From Ardenticatenaceae bacterium (lineage in GTDB: Bacteria > Chloroflexota > Anaerolineae > Promineifilales > Promineifilaceae), in the NCBI GenBank assembly GCA_020634315.1, contig JACKBV010000018.1:29025-93024 (forward strand): a stretch of 64,000 nt of DNA, written 5' to 3'. The translations under genes were made by a program, and so were the position numbers. A model generated the notes under the pieces. The model made no database searches and was not told the origin of the DNA. It saw only the letters and a program-made list of their open reading frames with translations. Every line of letters starts with the position of its first letter. Positions within the stretch are counted from its first letter, which is position 1. Shown one piece after another: positions 47,032 to 56,217 of this stretch.

Positions 47032-48570
47032 ATGCAGAAAAATATATTGATTACTGGGGCAACGGATGGCATTGGTTTGGAATTGGCGCGGTTGTATGCG
47101 CAGCAGGGATATTCTCTGTTGTTGGTGGGGCGACGAGCGCAGCCGCCGGCCGTGCCGGGCAAGGTGTTGTATTGTCGTGCCGACCTGGAAACGGCCGTTA
47201 GCGTCGAGCAAATACGGCTGTTTTTGCAGCAGCATGGCGTTGAGCGGCTGGATGTGCTTATTCATAATGCGGGGGTGGGATATTACGGCCGTTTACAAGA
47301 GCAAGCGGCGCAAAGCATTGAGGCGTTAACGGCCGTTAACCTCTCCGCGCCCATTGCCTTGACCCATGCCTTGCTGCCCTTGGTGCGTGCGGCGGCGGGG
47401 CAAATCGTCTTTATCAGCTCTGTGGTGTCAACGCTACCCACGCCAGATTATGCGGTGTACACGGCGACAAAAGCGGCGCTGGATGGATTTGCTCGCAGCT
47501 TGCGGGTGGAACTGCGCGGACAGGCGACGGTGCAGGTGATTCATCCCGGCGCGACGCGCACCGGAATGCACGCCAAAATGGGCATTTCCCGCGAGACATT
47601 GGATTGGGAGACATTTCCTGCGGCGGCAGCGGTTGCGGCGGGCATTGCCACGGCCATTGCTCGGAAACGGCCGTCGGCGACCATTGGCCTCAAAAACAGC
47701 CTGCTGCATTTTACTGGGCGGAATCTGAGCCGGATCATTGACCCGCGCCTGCGCCGCCCCGACACACTTGCGGCGGCGGCAAACCGCCAGCAGCGGCCGC
47801 ACTGTGTCATCACCGGCGCGGCAGATGGCATTGGGCGGGCGCTTGCGCGGCAGTTTGGCCGGGCGGGTTACACGATAACGGGTGTGGATGTTGACATGGC
47901 AAAGGCACAGGAAACGGCCGTTGCCCTCACGGCGGAAGGAATGGAGATTACTTTCATTGAGGCTGATTTGGGGCAAAATGAAGGTATACAACAGGTATTG
48001 GCCGCCTTGGCAGAACGGCCGTTTATTGATGTCTTTATTCACAATGCCGGGATTAACGCCGTGGGGCAGTTTGCGCAGCTTCCTATCGCGCGGCAGCAGG
48101 CTGTGTTGGATGTGAATTTGCGTGCGCCGCTGCTGTTGACGGCGGGCATTTTGCGAATGGGACGAATGAATGCCGGGGGCATGTGGGTGTTTTTGTCGTC
48201 GTTGTCTCATTTTGTGAGTTATCCGGGAGCGGCCGTTTATGCTGCCAGCAAAGATGGCGTGGCTTCGTTTGCCCGCAGTTTGCGTGCCGCCAACGAGGGC
48301 GGTGCGGCGGCGCTGGCTGTTTTTCCTGGGCCGACGCGCACGATCCATGCGCGGCGTTACAGCCCGGATAATTCGCGCGAAGGGGCGCGAATGCCGCCAG
48401 CCGCATTGGCAACGGCCGTTTACCAGGCTGTGCAAAAGCGGCAGGCCATGTTCGTTCCTGGCGCGGCAAACCGCTTGTTGGCATTGGCCGGACGCCTCTT
48501 TCCCGGTTTGCTGGAAGCGGCGATGGCTCGTACCATGTTGGCAAAAATCGGGGATAAGGTGATGGTCTGA
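47032..48570 (+). CDS. Fused double short-chain dehydrogenase/reductase
   Basis: 512 residues with two complete SDR domains. First (about 1-240): nucleotide loop TGATDGIG, catalytic Ser in FISSVVS and Y-x3-K in VYTATKAALDG. Second (about 260-505): ITGAADGIG, IHNAGINAVGQF, LSSLSHF and VYAASKDGVAS. Both keep Ser-Tyr-Lys. Domains probably arose by duplication. The CDP-alcohol phosphatidyltransferase gene starts one base after its stop, so a lipid substrate is possible. The start is chosen by homology; an in-frame ATG at 46984 adds 16 residues. Confidence 0.85.
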   Translation: MQKNILITGATDGIGLELARLYAQQGYSLLLVGRRAQPPAVPGKVLYCRADLETAVSVEQIRLFLQQHGVERLDVLIHNAGVGYYGRLQEQAAQSIEALTAVNLSAPIALTHALLPLVRAAAGQIVFISSVVSTLPTPDYAVYTATKAALDGFARSLRVELRGQATVQVIHPGATRTGMHAKMGISRETLDWETFPAAAAVAAGIATAIARKRPSATIGLKNSLLHFTGRNLSRIIDPRLRRPDTLAAAANRQQRPHCVITGAADGIGRALARQFGRAGYTITGVDVDMAKAQETAVALTAEGMEITFIEADLGQNEGIQQVLAALAERPFIDVFIHNAGINAVGQFAQLPIARQQAVLDVNLRAPLLLTAGILRMGRMNAGGMWVFLSSLSHFVSYPGAAVYAASKDGVASFARSLRAANEGGAAALAVFPGPTRTIHARRYSPDNSREGARMPPAALATAVYQAVQKRQAMFVPGAANRLLALAGRLFPGLLEAAMARTMLAKIGDKVMV

Positions 48571-48571
48571 T

Positions 48572-49178
48572 ATGTTTGATAATCGTGCGCGAAATGTGAA
48601 GGAACAAGTTTTTTTGCCGCTGGCACGGCCGTTGCAGCAGGTGCCGCCGCAATGGCTGACATGGCTGGCGTTTGCGTTTGGGGTGGGAACGGCCGTTTTG
48701 CTGCAACAACAGCAGTACATCTGGGCCGTCATCCTCTGGTTTTTCAATCGCCTTTTTGATGGGCTAGACGGCATGGTTGCCCGCATGGCACAGCGGCAAA
48801 GCGACCTGGGCGGCTATCTCGATATTTTGCTCGATTTTGTCATTTATGCGGCCGTTCCCATCGGATTGGTGTTGGGGGCGGCGACGCCTGCCCGTTATCT
48901 GGCGCTGACGCTGCTGCTGGCAATCTTTTACGTGAATGCCGCCTCATGGATGTATCTGGCGGCAATTTTGGAAAAGCGACAGCATGGCGCAGCCGCGCAA
49001 GGGCGAAAAAACAACCGTGACCATGCCCGCCGGTCTCATTGGCGGCGTGGAAACGATCCTTTTTTATACGGCATTCATTCTCTTTCCCAGTCAGATGGTT
49101 GTGTTGTTTGCCGTGATGGCCGCTTTGACGCTGGTAACGGTGGTGCAGCGGCTTGTGTGGGCATACCGAAGCTTGTAG
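48572..49178 (+). CDS. CDP-alcohol phosphatidyltransferase, interrupted by a +1 frameshift
   Basis: Frame one (48572 to about 49010) contains the full family motif: DGLDGMVARMAQRQSDLGGY and then LDILLD, i.e. DGxxAR-x8-GxxxD-xxxD. Near the A6 run at 49005-49012 the protein continues one base on with TMPAGLIGGVETILFY, a late-family membrane segment, ending at 49178. Frame one otherwise runs on to 49453 without homology. Dropping one A restores a ~200-residue membrane enzyme that joins a CDP-diacylglycerol-like donor to an alcohol. Coupled to the double SDR gene. Confidence 0.82.
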
Positions 49179-49194
49179 GGCTAATGCCTCCGTG

Positions 49195-51541
49195 TTATGA
49201 CATGTCGTCGAAAAGGGGGATGCCGGGCAAGGTGAAGGCAAAACAACTGCCGCCGCCCGGCGCATCTTCGACCCAGATACGGCCGTTATGCGCTTCCACA
49301 GCAATGCGGCAAAAAGTCAGCCCCAGACCGGTGCCGCGCACCTGTGCCCCTCCCTGGTTGGTGCGCATAAACCGCTCAAATACCTGTTCGCGGAACGCAG
49401 GCGGGATGCCAGGGCCGGTGTCGCGAATCTGGCAGCGGACGCCGGGTTCATGATGGGCAACGGCCGTTTCCATGCTCAGCGTCAGGGTAATTGCGCCGCC
49501 AGCAGGGGTGAACTTGAGCGCATTGTCGAATAAATTGAGCAAAATGCGGCGAACCAATTCCACATCAGCCCAAATGGGGGGCAAGTCAGGCGCGATTTGC
49601 GTTTGAATGGTGACTTGCCGCTGTTGTGCCAGCGGCGTAATGCGCCGAATCACACGCTCGACCAGCGGTGGCAGACGCATCGCTTCGGCGTCTGGTTGCA
49701 ACTGTCCCGCTTCCATGCGGTTGATGTCCATCAGCGAATCCACCATGTCGAGCATATCGACGCATCCTTGCTGCGCGTCGTTAATCAATTCCTGGATGCC
49801 ATTGCCGCCCGCCGCTTCGTGTTCGATAGCGCGGATGGTGCTGACGAGCGTGGTGATGGGATTGCGCAAATCATGCACGATCATGCGCGTGAGGTCGGTG
49901 CGCTGCTCGGCTAATTCTTGCTCCTCGGTCACATCGCGCAAAACGAGCAGCCAGCCCATCACTTGCCCCGCTTTGGCGCGGACGGTCGCTTCGCTGCGCT
50001 CAATGATGCGCCGGGCGCTGCCTGTCGCTGTCTCCAGCGTGATGGCGAAAACGGCCGTTTGTCCGGGTGGGGCGGCTGCTGCTTGTAGGCGAAGCTGTCG
50101 TTCTTCCCATTCTGCAAGCGTATAACCGAGGCGGGAAACGGCCGTTGCCGCTGCCAGGGGTTGTTGATGCAGTGCCTCCGCGCTGTTTTGTAAAAGCGCG
50201 GCGGCCATCGGATTGACGAGGACGATACGGCCGTTTATATCCAGCATCAAGACCCCTTCTTGCACAGCATTGAGCAGCGCTTGCAGCTGTTCGAGACGGC
50301 GGGCAAGCGCCTCATCCGTCAGATTGTAGAGGCGCAATGTTTCGCTGTAGAGGCGTGCATTTTGGATGGCCGCGCTGACCTGCCCGGCGATGGCAAGCAG
50401 CAATTCCTGGTTCCAGCGGCTAAATGGCTGTCCGCCTTGGGCACGCGTTAAGGCCATGACCCCTAAAAATTGTTCGCCGTTTGTCAGGGGGACGCCGAGC
50501 CAGGCAGCCGGTTTTGGGTGTGGGCAGAGCGAGGTTGTGCTGTGTGGCGTAGTGCAGATTGCGGCTGTGCAAATCGAGCGGGCGACGGTTTGCCGCAACC
50601 CATTGCACGAGGTCGTTGGGCGCGGCGGGGGATGTTTGTTCGTGAAACGGCCGTTGCCATTCTCCATCTTCATCACAGAGCGCAATGGCAAATTCATCGG
50701 CGGAGACAAGTGTGGTCACTTGCTGCTGTGTGCGTGCCAGGACAGTTGGCAAATCGAGCGTTTCGCGTAGGGAGAGGCTGATCTGGTTTAGCAGGCTAAA
50801 CTGGCTGAGCTGCTGTTGTGCCACGTAGCGCCGCTGCCAGGAGAGCCAGGTGACAAGGCTGAAAACCATGATGCCCAGGCTGAAAATGACAAAGATGGGC
50901 ATGCCGTTGCTGACAAAGGTGATGCCGCCGAAGATGGCAAAGGGTTGGGCGAGGAGGGTGGTGGTGAGGATGCCAGGGGCGTTATCGCTGAGAAATTGGC
51001 GTAACGGCCGTTTCAGGCTCAGCCACAATGCTCCTTCCAGCACAAAATGGATGGCGCTGTAGCCCACAGCCAGGGCGGCAAACGGGATCAGGTTGTTGAG
51101 ATTGTTGTTGAGCAGCGGATCGCTGCCGCCAAATTGGCGGTAAAGGAAACCGGCGGCGCTGAGTGCCAGCAGATGCACGGCGATGACGCCCAGGCGTTCG
51201 CGCCAGTTGGGCTGTTTCAGGTTCACGTAATCCCACATTGGGTTCCATAGTGGGCGTGCGAGTTCGGCGACGAGAAAGCTGATGGCGGCCAGGTAAACGG
51301 CCGTTTCCAGCCCCACCACCAACAAACTGCTCACGGCGACAACCGGCGTTAAACCGATGCCGCCAAAGGCTGGCGGCAGGCTGAAATTAATGGTGATGAT
51401 GTACAGCAGCAGCAGCAAAATAAGCTGAGGGGCGTTGGCTTCCTGCGTTACCAGCCAGATGACAAACAGCAGCAAGCCAAAGACAAGCACCCATTCACCC
51501 ATAAACCTGCCAAATTGCCGTTTGCGTCGGGATGTGGACAT
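49195..51541 (-). CDS. Sensor histidine kinase (multi-TM, GAF, PAS, HisKA, HATPase), interrupted by a +1 frameshift
   Basis: The N-terminal ~240 residues are membrane helices (MASE-like), then a GAF domain that breaks near 50518-50528. LHYATQHNLALPTPKTG in one frame joins AAWLGVPLTNGEQFLGVM in the next. The rest is intact: PAS-like VQEGVLMLDINGRIVLVNP, H-box RMIVHDLRNPITTLVS, N box LLNLFDNALKFTPAGG, DTGPGIP and GTGLGLTFCRIAVEAH. It is a hybrid-less kinase without a nearby regulator. The single extra base sits in a CCCAAAA tract. Confidence 0.82.
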
Positions 51542-51617
51542 AGCTTTGTAGTTTAACATGATCCCGGTTCCGCGTCTGCATTGACCATTCGCCGCTAAAC
51601 TCGTTACAATTTGGGCT

Positions 51618-52666
51618 ATGTATGCAATCGACGAGGTAGCCAGAGACGCCCCGGCATTCCGCCAGGCGGTGCAAACCGCAAATCCTTATAAACCCTTGTA
51701 TGTCAAAATTAAGTTGATCTGGACTTGCAATTTGCGCTGTGGCATGTGTAACCATTGGCGCAGCAAACGGGATGTGCCGCTGGGCTTGGCGCAATGGCAG
51801 GCCATTGTCGATGAATTGGTGCTGTGGGGCTGCCGCAAAATTCACATTACCGGCGGTGAACCAACCCTGCACCCTGATTTGCCAGCCCTAATTGCCTATA
51901 TGACAGACAAAGGGCTGCGCGTGAACATGACGACCAACGGCACGCTGCTGACGAAGGAACGCGCCAGAGCCTTGGGGGCGGCAGGGCTGGGCAATGTCAA
52001 CATCTCCATTGACAGCCCCGAACGCCAGATTCATGATCATGTGCGCGGTGTAAAGGGTGCCTGGAAAAAGACGGTGAAGGGCGCAGATTATCTCCAGCGT
52101 TACTTTGAAAAAGGGGAAACTGCGCATCAACACAGTGGTTGGGCGGCGTAATTATGCCAGTCTGGCGCAGATGCCTGATTTTGCGGCGTCGTTGGGCGCG
52201 GATTTCCTGAATTTGATTCCGCTTGATGAGCACACGGGATTTGCAGCGTTTGCGCAAGGAACAGATTTTGGCGTTTAATGAGGAGATTGCGCCGGGAATG
52301 GCGGAACGTGGGTTGGCGTTGGGTGTCTTTCGGCGTGAAGCTGATGCGTATCCGTTTGGGGTGGGGAAAACGGCCGTTCACCACAGCAAAAAAGGGTTGT
52401 ATGCCCAGGGCTATTATGAACAGCACCGCTGTTTGGCTCCCTGGACACACGCGTTAATTGATCATTTGGGACGCGTAACCGTCTGTTGTATGCTGCGTGA
52501 AGGCCCGGTATTGGGCGATTTACGTGAGCAATCCTTTAGCGAAATCTGGCAAGGTCCGGCTTATGCCGCTTTACGAGCACGCACACAGCCGTTATTCCCT
52601 GCCTGTCATCGTTGCGATGATTTTTTACAAGAAAACCGTCAATTTAACACGATTTTGTCAGCTTAG
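51618..52666 (+). CDS. Radical SAM protein with SPASM-like C terminus, two +1 frameshifts
   Basis: Frame one (51618-52151) has the 4Fe-4S motif CNLRCGMCNHW (CxxxCxxC), HITGGEPTLHPDLP and VNISIDSPERQIHD. Near 52111-52119 (A5-G4) it shifts to GKLRINTVVGRRNYASLAQM and ADFLNLIPLDEHT, and near 52235-52240 to RDLQRLRKEQILAFNEEIAP. The last part (CCMLREGP and CHRCDDF) supplies SPASM-type cysteines. Repaired, it is ~348 residues. The target is unknown. Its end overlaps the convergent zinc-protein gene by nine bases. Confidence 0.8.
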
Positions 52667-52936
52667 GTCGGCAAAGGTGTCGCCATCCTCAAAATCGTCT
52701 ACGTCGGCGGCATCGAAAGCGTCGAAGTCGGCAGGTGTGAAGATTTGCGCGGTTTTGGCGACGGCAACGGGTTTATCCAGCCCCTGCTGGCAGGCTGTGC
52801 AAACCAACCCGCCCGGTGTGATGCTGACGTGTTCGTCGCAAAATTGACGATGGCATTGAATGCATGTGGTGATGGCTTGATTGGGGCAGCGGTGTGGCAC
52901 AAGATAACCGATAATCATTTCGCATTGGGTTGCCAT
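52658..52936 (-). CDS. Small zinc-finger protein with acidic tail
   Basis: 92 residues. Cys/His pairs in PHRCPNQ, TTCIQCHRQFCDEH and LVCTACQQG are spaced like a B-box or double zinc ribbon binding one or two Zn. The C terminus (DFDAFDAADVDDFEDGDTF) is strongly acidic. No signal peptide. The ATG at 52936 has AAGGAG six bases upstream, so the longer frame through the upstream inverted repeat is rejected. Function unknown; protein binding is likely. Confidence 0.75.
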   Translation of the reverse strand: MATQCEMIIGYLVPHRCPNQAITTCIQCHRQFCDEHVSITPGGLVCTACQQGLDKPVAVAKTAQIFTPADFDAFDAADVDDFEDGDTFADLS

Positions 52937-52954
52937 GCTTGTCTCCTTCGTAAA

Positions 52955-52991
52955 TCGGATGGTTAATCCGATAGTCGGATTAGCAATCCGA
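52955..52991. repeat. Nested inverted repeat of TCGGAT half-sites
   Basis: Four alternating copies of TCGGAT(T): inner stem TAATCCGA (52964-52971) with TCGGATTA (52975-52982), outer TCGGAT (52955-52960) with ATCCGA (52986-52991). It lies just upstream of the zinc-protein gene, so it could be an operator or cruciform. Confidence 0.55.
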
Positions 52992-53184
52992 CCTACGATT
53001 TTCATTCATGGTGGTCAACGACAGTTGGTGTCGTCTCTCCTGAAAATAGCCTCCCGAAGGTTTGTTTGATGAGGTGATCGCTTCAATGAGAACCTTTGGG
53101 AGATTGGGCTTCATCGCTTTTCGTGTGCGTTCGCTCATGGAAGCTCTTATAGGTTACGCTCGATTACTGTACTGATTGGTTTTT

Positions 53185-54342
53185 ATGAGAATTTGTTTGC
53201 TTTCTGATAAATATCCACCTGATCCCGGCGGAGTTGCTGTCTCTGTACAGCGCCTGGCACAGGGCCTGGCGCAGGTCGGCCATTCTGTTTGTGTCATTGT
53301 GCCAGATGCGTCGCTGCCGCCGGGCCAACTCTCACACATTGTAGCTGAGAATTTGACAATTGACCGCTTTGGCGCATCGCGCCGTGAAGATGATACGCGT
53401 GTCGATTGGTTTGAATTGGTGGGGCGGCGACACGGCGAAATGCCGTTTGCTTTGATTGTGGGTTATTACGTTGTCGGAGCCGGTTTTGTGGCTGTGTATG
53501 CGGGGCGTTATTTGGGGATTCCGGTGGTTGTTAGCGCACGCGGCAATGATTTGGAGCGGGCGGTGTTTGATGCGGGGCGCGGTGGTGGTGTGCTTTGGGC
53601 GTTGCAGGGGGCGGATGTGGTAACGGCCGTTTCCCATGACCTGTCACGCAAAGCCCGCGCTTTAGCCCCTGACGCTCGTGTAGAAGTGATTCACAACGGG
53701 GTTGATACGGCCTTGTTCCACCCCGCCTGCGCCGACGCGACGCTGCGGCAGCAGCTCGGCATTCCCACAGATGCGCCTATTTTCGGCTTTGTTGGCGAAG
53801 CGCGACAGAAAAAGGGGCTAACCATTTTATTGATGGCTCTGTCTCGGTTGGCAGCGGCTGCTTTTGCGGAAGTTGCACCCTGGCTGCTGTTGGTTGGCGG
53901 TGTGCGCAAAGACGATAAAGAGCTGGTGCGTGTTTTCAAAGCGCAGCAGCCGCAGGTCAAGGTAAAGACGCTGCCTTACATGCCAGCAGAAGTGCTGCCC
54001 GTTTACTATAATTTGTTTGATTTGTTATTGTTACCATCTTTGCGCGATGGTCTGCCTAATGCGCTGCTGGAAGGGATGGCTTGTGAACGTCCCATTTTGG
54101 CGACGCATGTGGGAGGCATTCCCGATGCGCTGCGGCATGGGGAAAATGGCTGGTTGGTTGCGCCGGGTGATGTGGAGGGATTGGTAACGGCCGTTTCCTA
54201 TCTCTTTGCCTATCCCGATTTACGTGCCCAACTGGGGCGCGCGGCACGCCAAACCGTCTTGCAACAATTCACGCCTGCACAAGAATTGCAAGCCAACCTG
54301 ACACTCTATCATGATTTGTTGGCCGCGCGTGATAACCGATAA
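53185..54342 (+). CDS. Glycosyltransferase family 4
   Basis: 385 residues, GT-B fold. The N-terminal acceptor half has ICLLSDKYPPDPGGVAVSV and VTAVSHDLSRKA. The C-terminal donor half has IFGFVGEARQKKGL, LPYMPAEVLPVYYNLFDLLLLPS, the DGLPNALLEGMACERPILAT loop and HVGGIPDALRHGENGWLV, which bind the nucleotide sugar. A retaining glycosyltransferase making surface or lipid-linked glycan; sugar unknown. ATG at 53185; an in-frame start three codons earlier is less typical. Confidence 0.9.
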   Translation: MRICLLSDKYPPDPGGVAVSVQRLAQGLAQVGHSVCVIVPDASLPPGQLSHIVAENLTIDRFGASRREDDTRVDWFELVGRRHGEMPFALIVGYYVVGAGFVAVYAGRYLGIPVVVSARGNDLERAVFDAGRGGGVLWALQGADVVTAVSHDLSRKARALAPDARVEVIHNGVDTALFHPACADATLRQQLGIPTDAPIFGFVGEARQKKGLTILLMALSRLAAAAFAEVAPWLLLVGGVRKDDKELVRVFKAQQPQVKVKTLPYMPAEVLPVYYNLFDLLLLPSLRDGLPNALLEGMACERPILATHVGGIPDALRHGENGWLVAPGDVEGLVTAVSYLFAYPDLRAQLGRAARQTVLQQFTPAQELQANLTLYHDLLAARDNR

Positions 54343-54353
54343 AATTTTAGGAC

Positions 54354-54371
54354 GCGATTTTGCAAAATCGC
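54354..54371. promoter_or_regulatory. Perfect 18-bp palindrome before the WYL regulator
   Basis: GCGATTTTGCAAAATCGC is a full palindrome 28 bases upstream of the WYL gene start and 12 bases after the preceding stop. It is placed like an autoregulatory operator, though a terminator-like hairpin is also possible. No T tract follows. Confidence 0.45.
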
Positions 54372-54398
54372 ATGACCTGGTACGAGGAGAGATAACTG

Positions 54399-55367
54399 AT
54401 GACACGTCTGGCAAATCGCACAGCCCGTCTTCGCGAGATTGAGGAATTGTTATTGATGACACCAGATGGGCTGAGTGCGGTAGAGATTTCGCAGCGGTTA
54501 GACGTTAACCGGCGCACAATTTACCGTGACCTGGAGTTTTTAGAAGAAGAGGGCGTTCCGCTGTGGCAAGAAGACGGCCGTTACGGCATCAACCGCACCA
54601 GCTACCTGGCAAACGTGCGCCTCACTTTCCATGAAGCCATGTCCCTGGTCATGGCCGGATTGCTCTTGTCACGCACCGTTGATGCGCAAAACCCGCACGT
54701 CATCTCCGTCTTGCGCAAATTAGCCGGTATTTTGCCCGCTTCCTTATTGACCCATCTCGAACGCGCCATTGATCGTGTACGCGCTTATAGTGGCGGTCAG
54801 CGCGAAGTCGCTGTCCTCGAAGCCCTTGCCGAAAGCTGGGGCACCGGGCGCAAAGTCAAAGTTGGTTATCGGTCACCGCGAAGTGGTGCCCTCCGCCCGC
54901 GCATCATTGCCCCCTATGCCATCGAACCAACCCCTTCCGGCTTTTACGTGATTTGCCATGATGATTGGTCCGATGAACTGCGTACATTTAAGCTAGATCG
55001 TCTGGAAAGCGCCGCCGTCTTAAAAGAGCGATATACGATCCCTGAATCATTTGATTTGGAAGCACACCTGGCGACAGGTTGGCGCATCATGGCTGGCGAT
55101 GAACAGAACGAAGTCGTGCTGCGCTTTAGCTCCGTCATCGCTTCCCGTGTTAACGAACGGCAGTGGCATCCCTCACAAGTGATTGAGCCATTGGCAGAAG
55201 GCGGCTGTGTGCTGCGCGTGTGGGTGGCACAGCCACTAGAGATGCAGCCCTGGATTCGTAGTTGGGGCGCTGAAGTAGAAGTTCTCTCCCCCGCCTGGCT
55301 GCGTCAACAAATTGCTGATGAACTGCGCCAGGCTGTTGCTCATTATCAGGAACCGGTAACTGTTTAG
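54399..55367 (+). CDS. HTH-WYL transcriptional regulator
   Basis: 322 residues. An N-terminal winged HTH (GLSAVEISQRLDVNRRTIYR, about 25-45) of the DeoR/HTH_11 type is followed by a WYL domain (about 145-220, VGYRSPRSGALRPRIIAPYA then GFYVICHDD). The WYL triplet is not exact, but the surrounding strand pattern is. A WCX-like C terminus follows. WYL proteins sense ligands or nucleic acid and often control defence or DNA-damage genes; none is adjacent. GAGGAG precedes the ATG. Confidence 0.88.
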   Translation: MTRLANRTARLREIEELLLMTPDGLSAVEISQRLDVNRRTIYRDLEFLEEEGVPLWQEDGRYGINRTSYLANVRLTFHEAMSLVMAGLLLSRTVDAQNPHVISVLRKLAGILPASLLTHLERAIDRVRAYSGGQREVAVLEALAESWGTGRKVKVGYRSPRSGALRPRIIAPYAIEPTPSGFYVICHDDWSDELRTFKLDRLESAAVLKERYTIPESFDLEAHLATGWRIMAGDEQNEVVLRFSSVIASRVNERQWHPSQVIEPLAEGGCVLRVWVAQPLEMQPWIRSWGAEVEVLSPAWLRQQIADELRQAVAHYQEPVTV

Positions 55368-55391
55368 AGGGAGCCAGCAAGGAGAAGGTTG

Positions 55392-56213
55392 ATGGAAGAG
55401 TGGACTTTACGCGATGAATTACGCCTTACACCAGTGAATGTTCCACGCGCTGCCTTGCATTATGCGCGGGCTATTGCCTATCCCAACCTGGATATTGCCT
55501 ATTACATGAAGCGCCTGGATGAAATTGTCGCCGAGGTGCGCAAGCTGGTGCGCCCTTATGCCCCTGTGTCGGTGCAGGCGGAAGCTATAGCGACATTTCT
55601 GTTTCAAACATATGGCTTGCAGGGCAACAACGTCGATTATTTTGATCCGCGCAACAGCTACTTAAATGAAGTTTTGCAGCGCCGCCTGGGAATCCCGATA
55701 ACGTTATCTGTCATTTTTATACACGTAGCCCGTAACTTAGACTTGCCTGCATATGGCCTGAGTTTGCCGGGACATTTTATTGCGGGCGTACACAATAATG
55801 AGGGCGATTTGTTGTTTGACCCATTTCATGAAGGGCAGCGTATTACCCACGAGGATTGCCTGGAATTGGTGCAGCATACCAGCGGCTATACCGGTGTGCT
55901 GCAAAAAGGTTGGTTTATGCCAGTTTCGGCAACAGATACAATTGTGCGCATGCTCAACAATCTACGCATGGTCTATGTGCAGATGGAAGCATGGCCGCAA
56001 ACATTGGCCGTTGTCAAACAGTTATATCTCATACAGCCTGATGAGCCGGAACACCTGCGTGATTTAGGCTTGTTATATTATCAAGAGGGCGCGATGCGCG
56101 AGGCGGCATTCTATCTCGAAAAATATTTACAGCGATATCCGGATGCCCCCGAAGCGAAGGCGATTCAGCAAAATGTGTGGCGTGCTTTTGATACATGGGT
56201 GCGGGGAAATTAG
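55392..56213 (+). CDS. SirB1-family transglutaminase-like/TPR protein
   Basis: 273 residues. The SirB1 domain is seen in DPRNSYLNEVLQRRLGIPITLSVIFIHVARNLDLP, GLSLPGHFIAGVH (a conserved His) and LLFDPFHEG. C-terminal TPR-like helices follow from about 190 (EHLRDLGLLYYQEGAMREAA). The classical transglutaminase Cys is absent, as in the family, so it is probably non-catalytic. The ATG at 55392 has AAGGAG seven bases upstream. It starts 24 bases after the WYL gene. Confidence 0.88.
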   Translation: MEEWTLRDELRLTPVNVPRAALHYARAIAYPNLDIAYYMKRLDEIVAEVRKLVRPYAPVSVQAEAIATFLFQTYGLQGNNVDYFDPRNSYLNEVLQRRLGIPITLSVIFIHVARNLDLPAYGLSLPGHFIAGVHNNEGDLLFDPFHEGQRITHEDCLELVQHTSGYTGVLQKGWFMPVSATDTIVRMLNNLRMVYVQMEAWPQTLAVVKQLYLIQPDEPEHLRDLGLLYYQEGAMREAAFYLEKYLQRYPDAPEAKAIQQNVWRAFDTWVRGN

Positions 56214-56217
56214 AATC

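Noticed and set aside
48936..49178. Separate small membrane protein
   Set aside because: It is the C-terminal part of the frameshifted CDP-alcohol phosphatidyltransferase, in the frame offset by one.
52223..52666. Independent gene downstream of the radical SAM gene
   Set aside because: It reads as the missing C-terminal SPASM-like part of the same protein after frameshifts.
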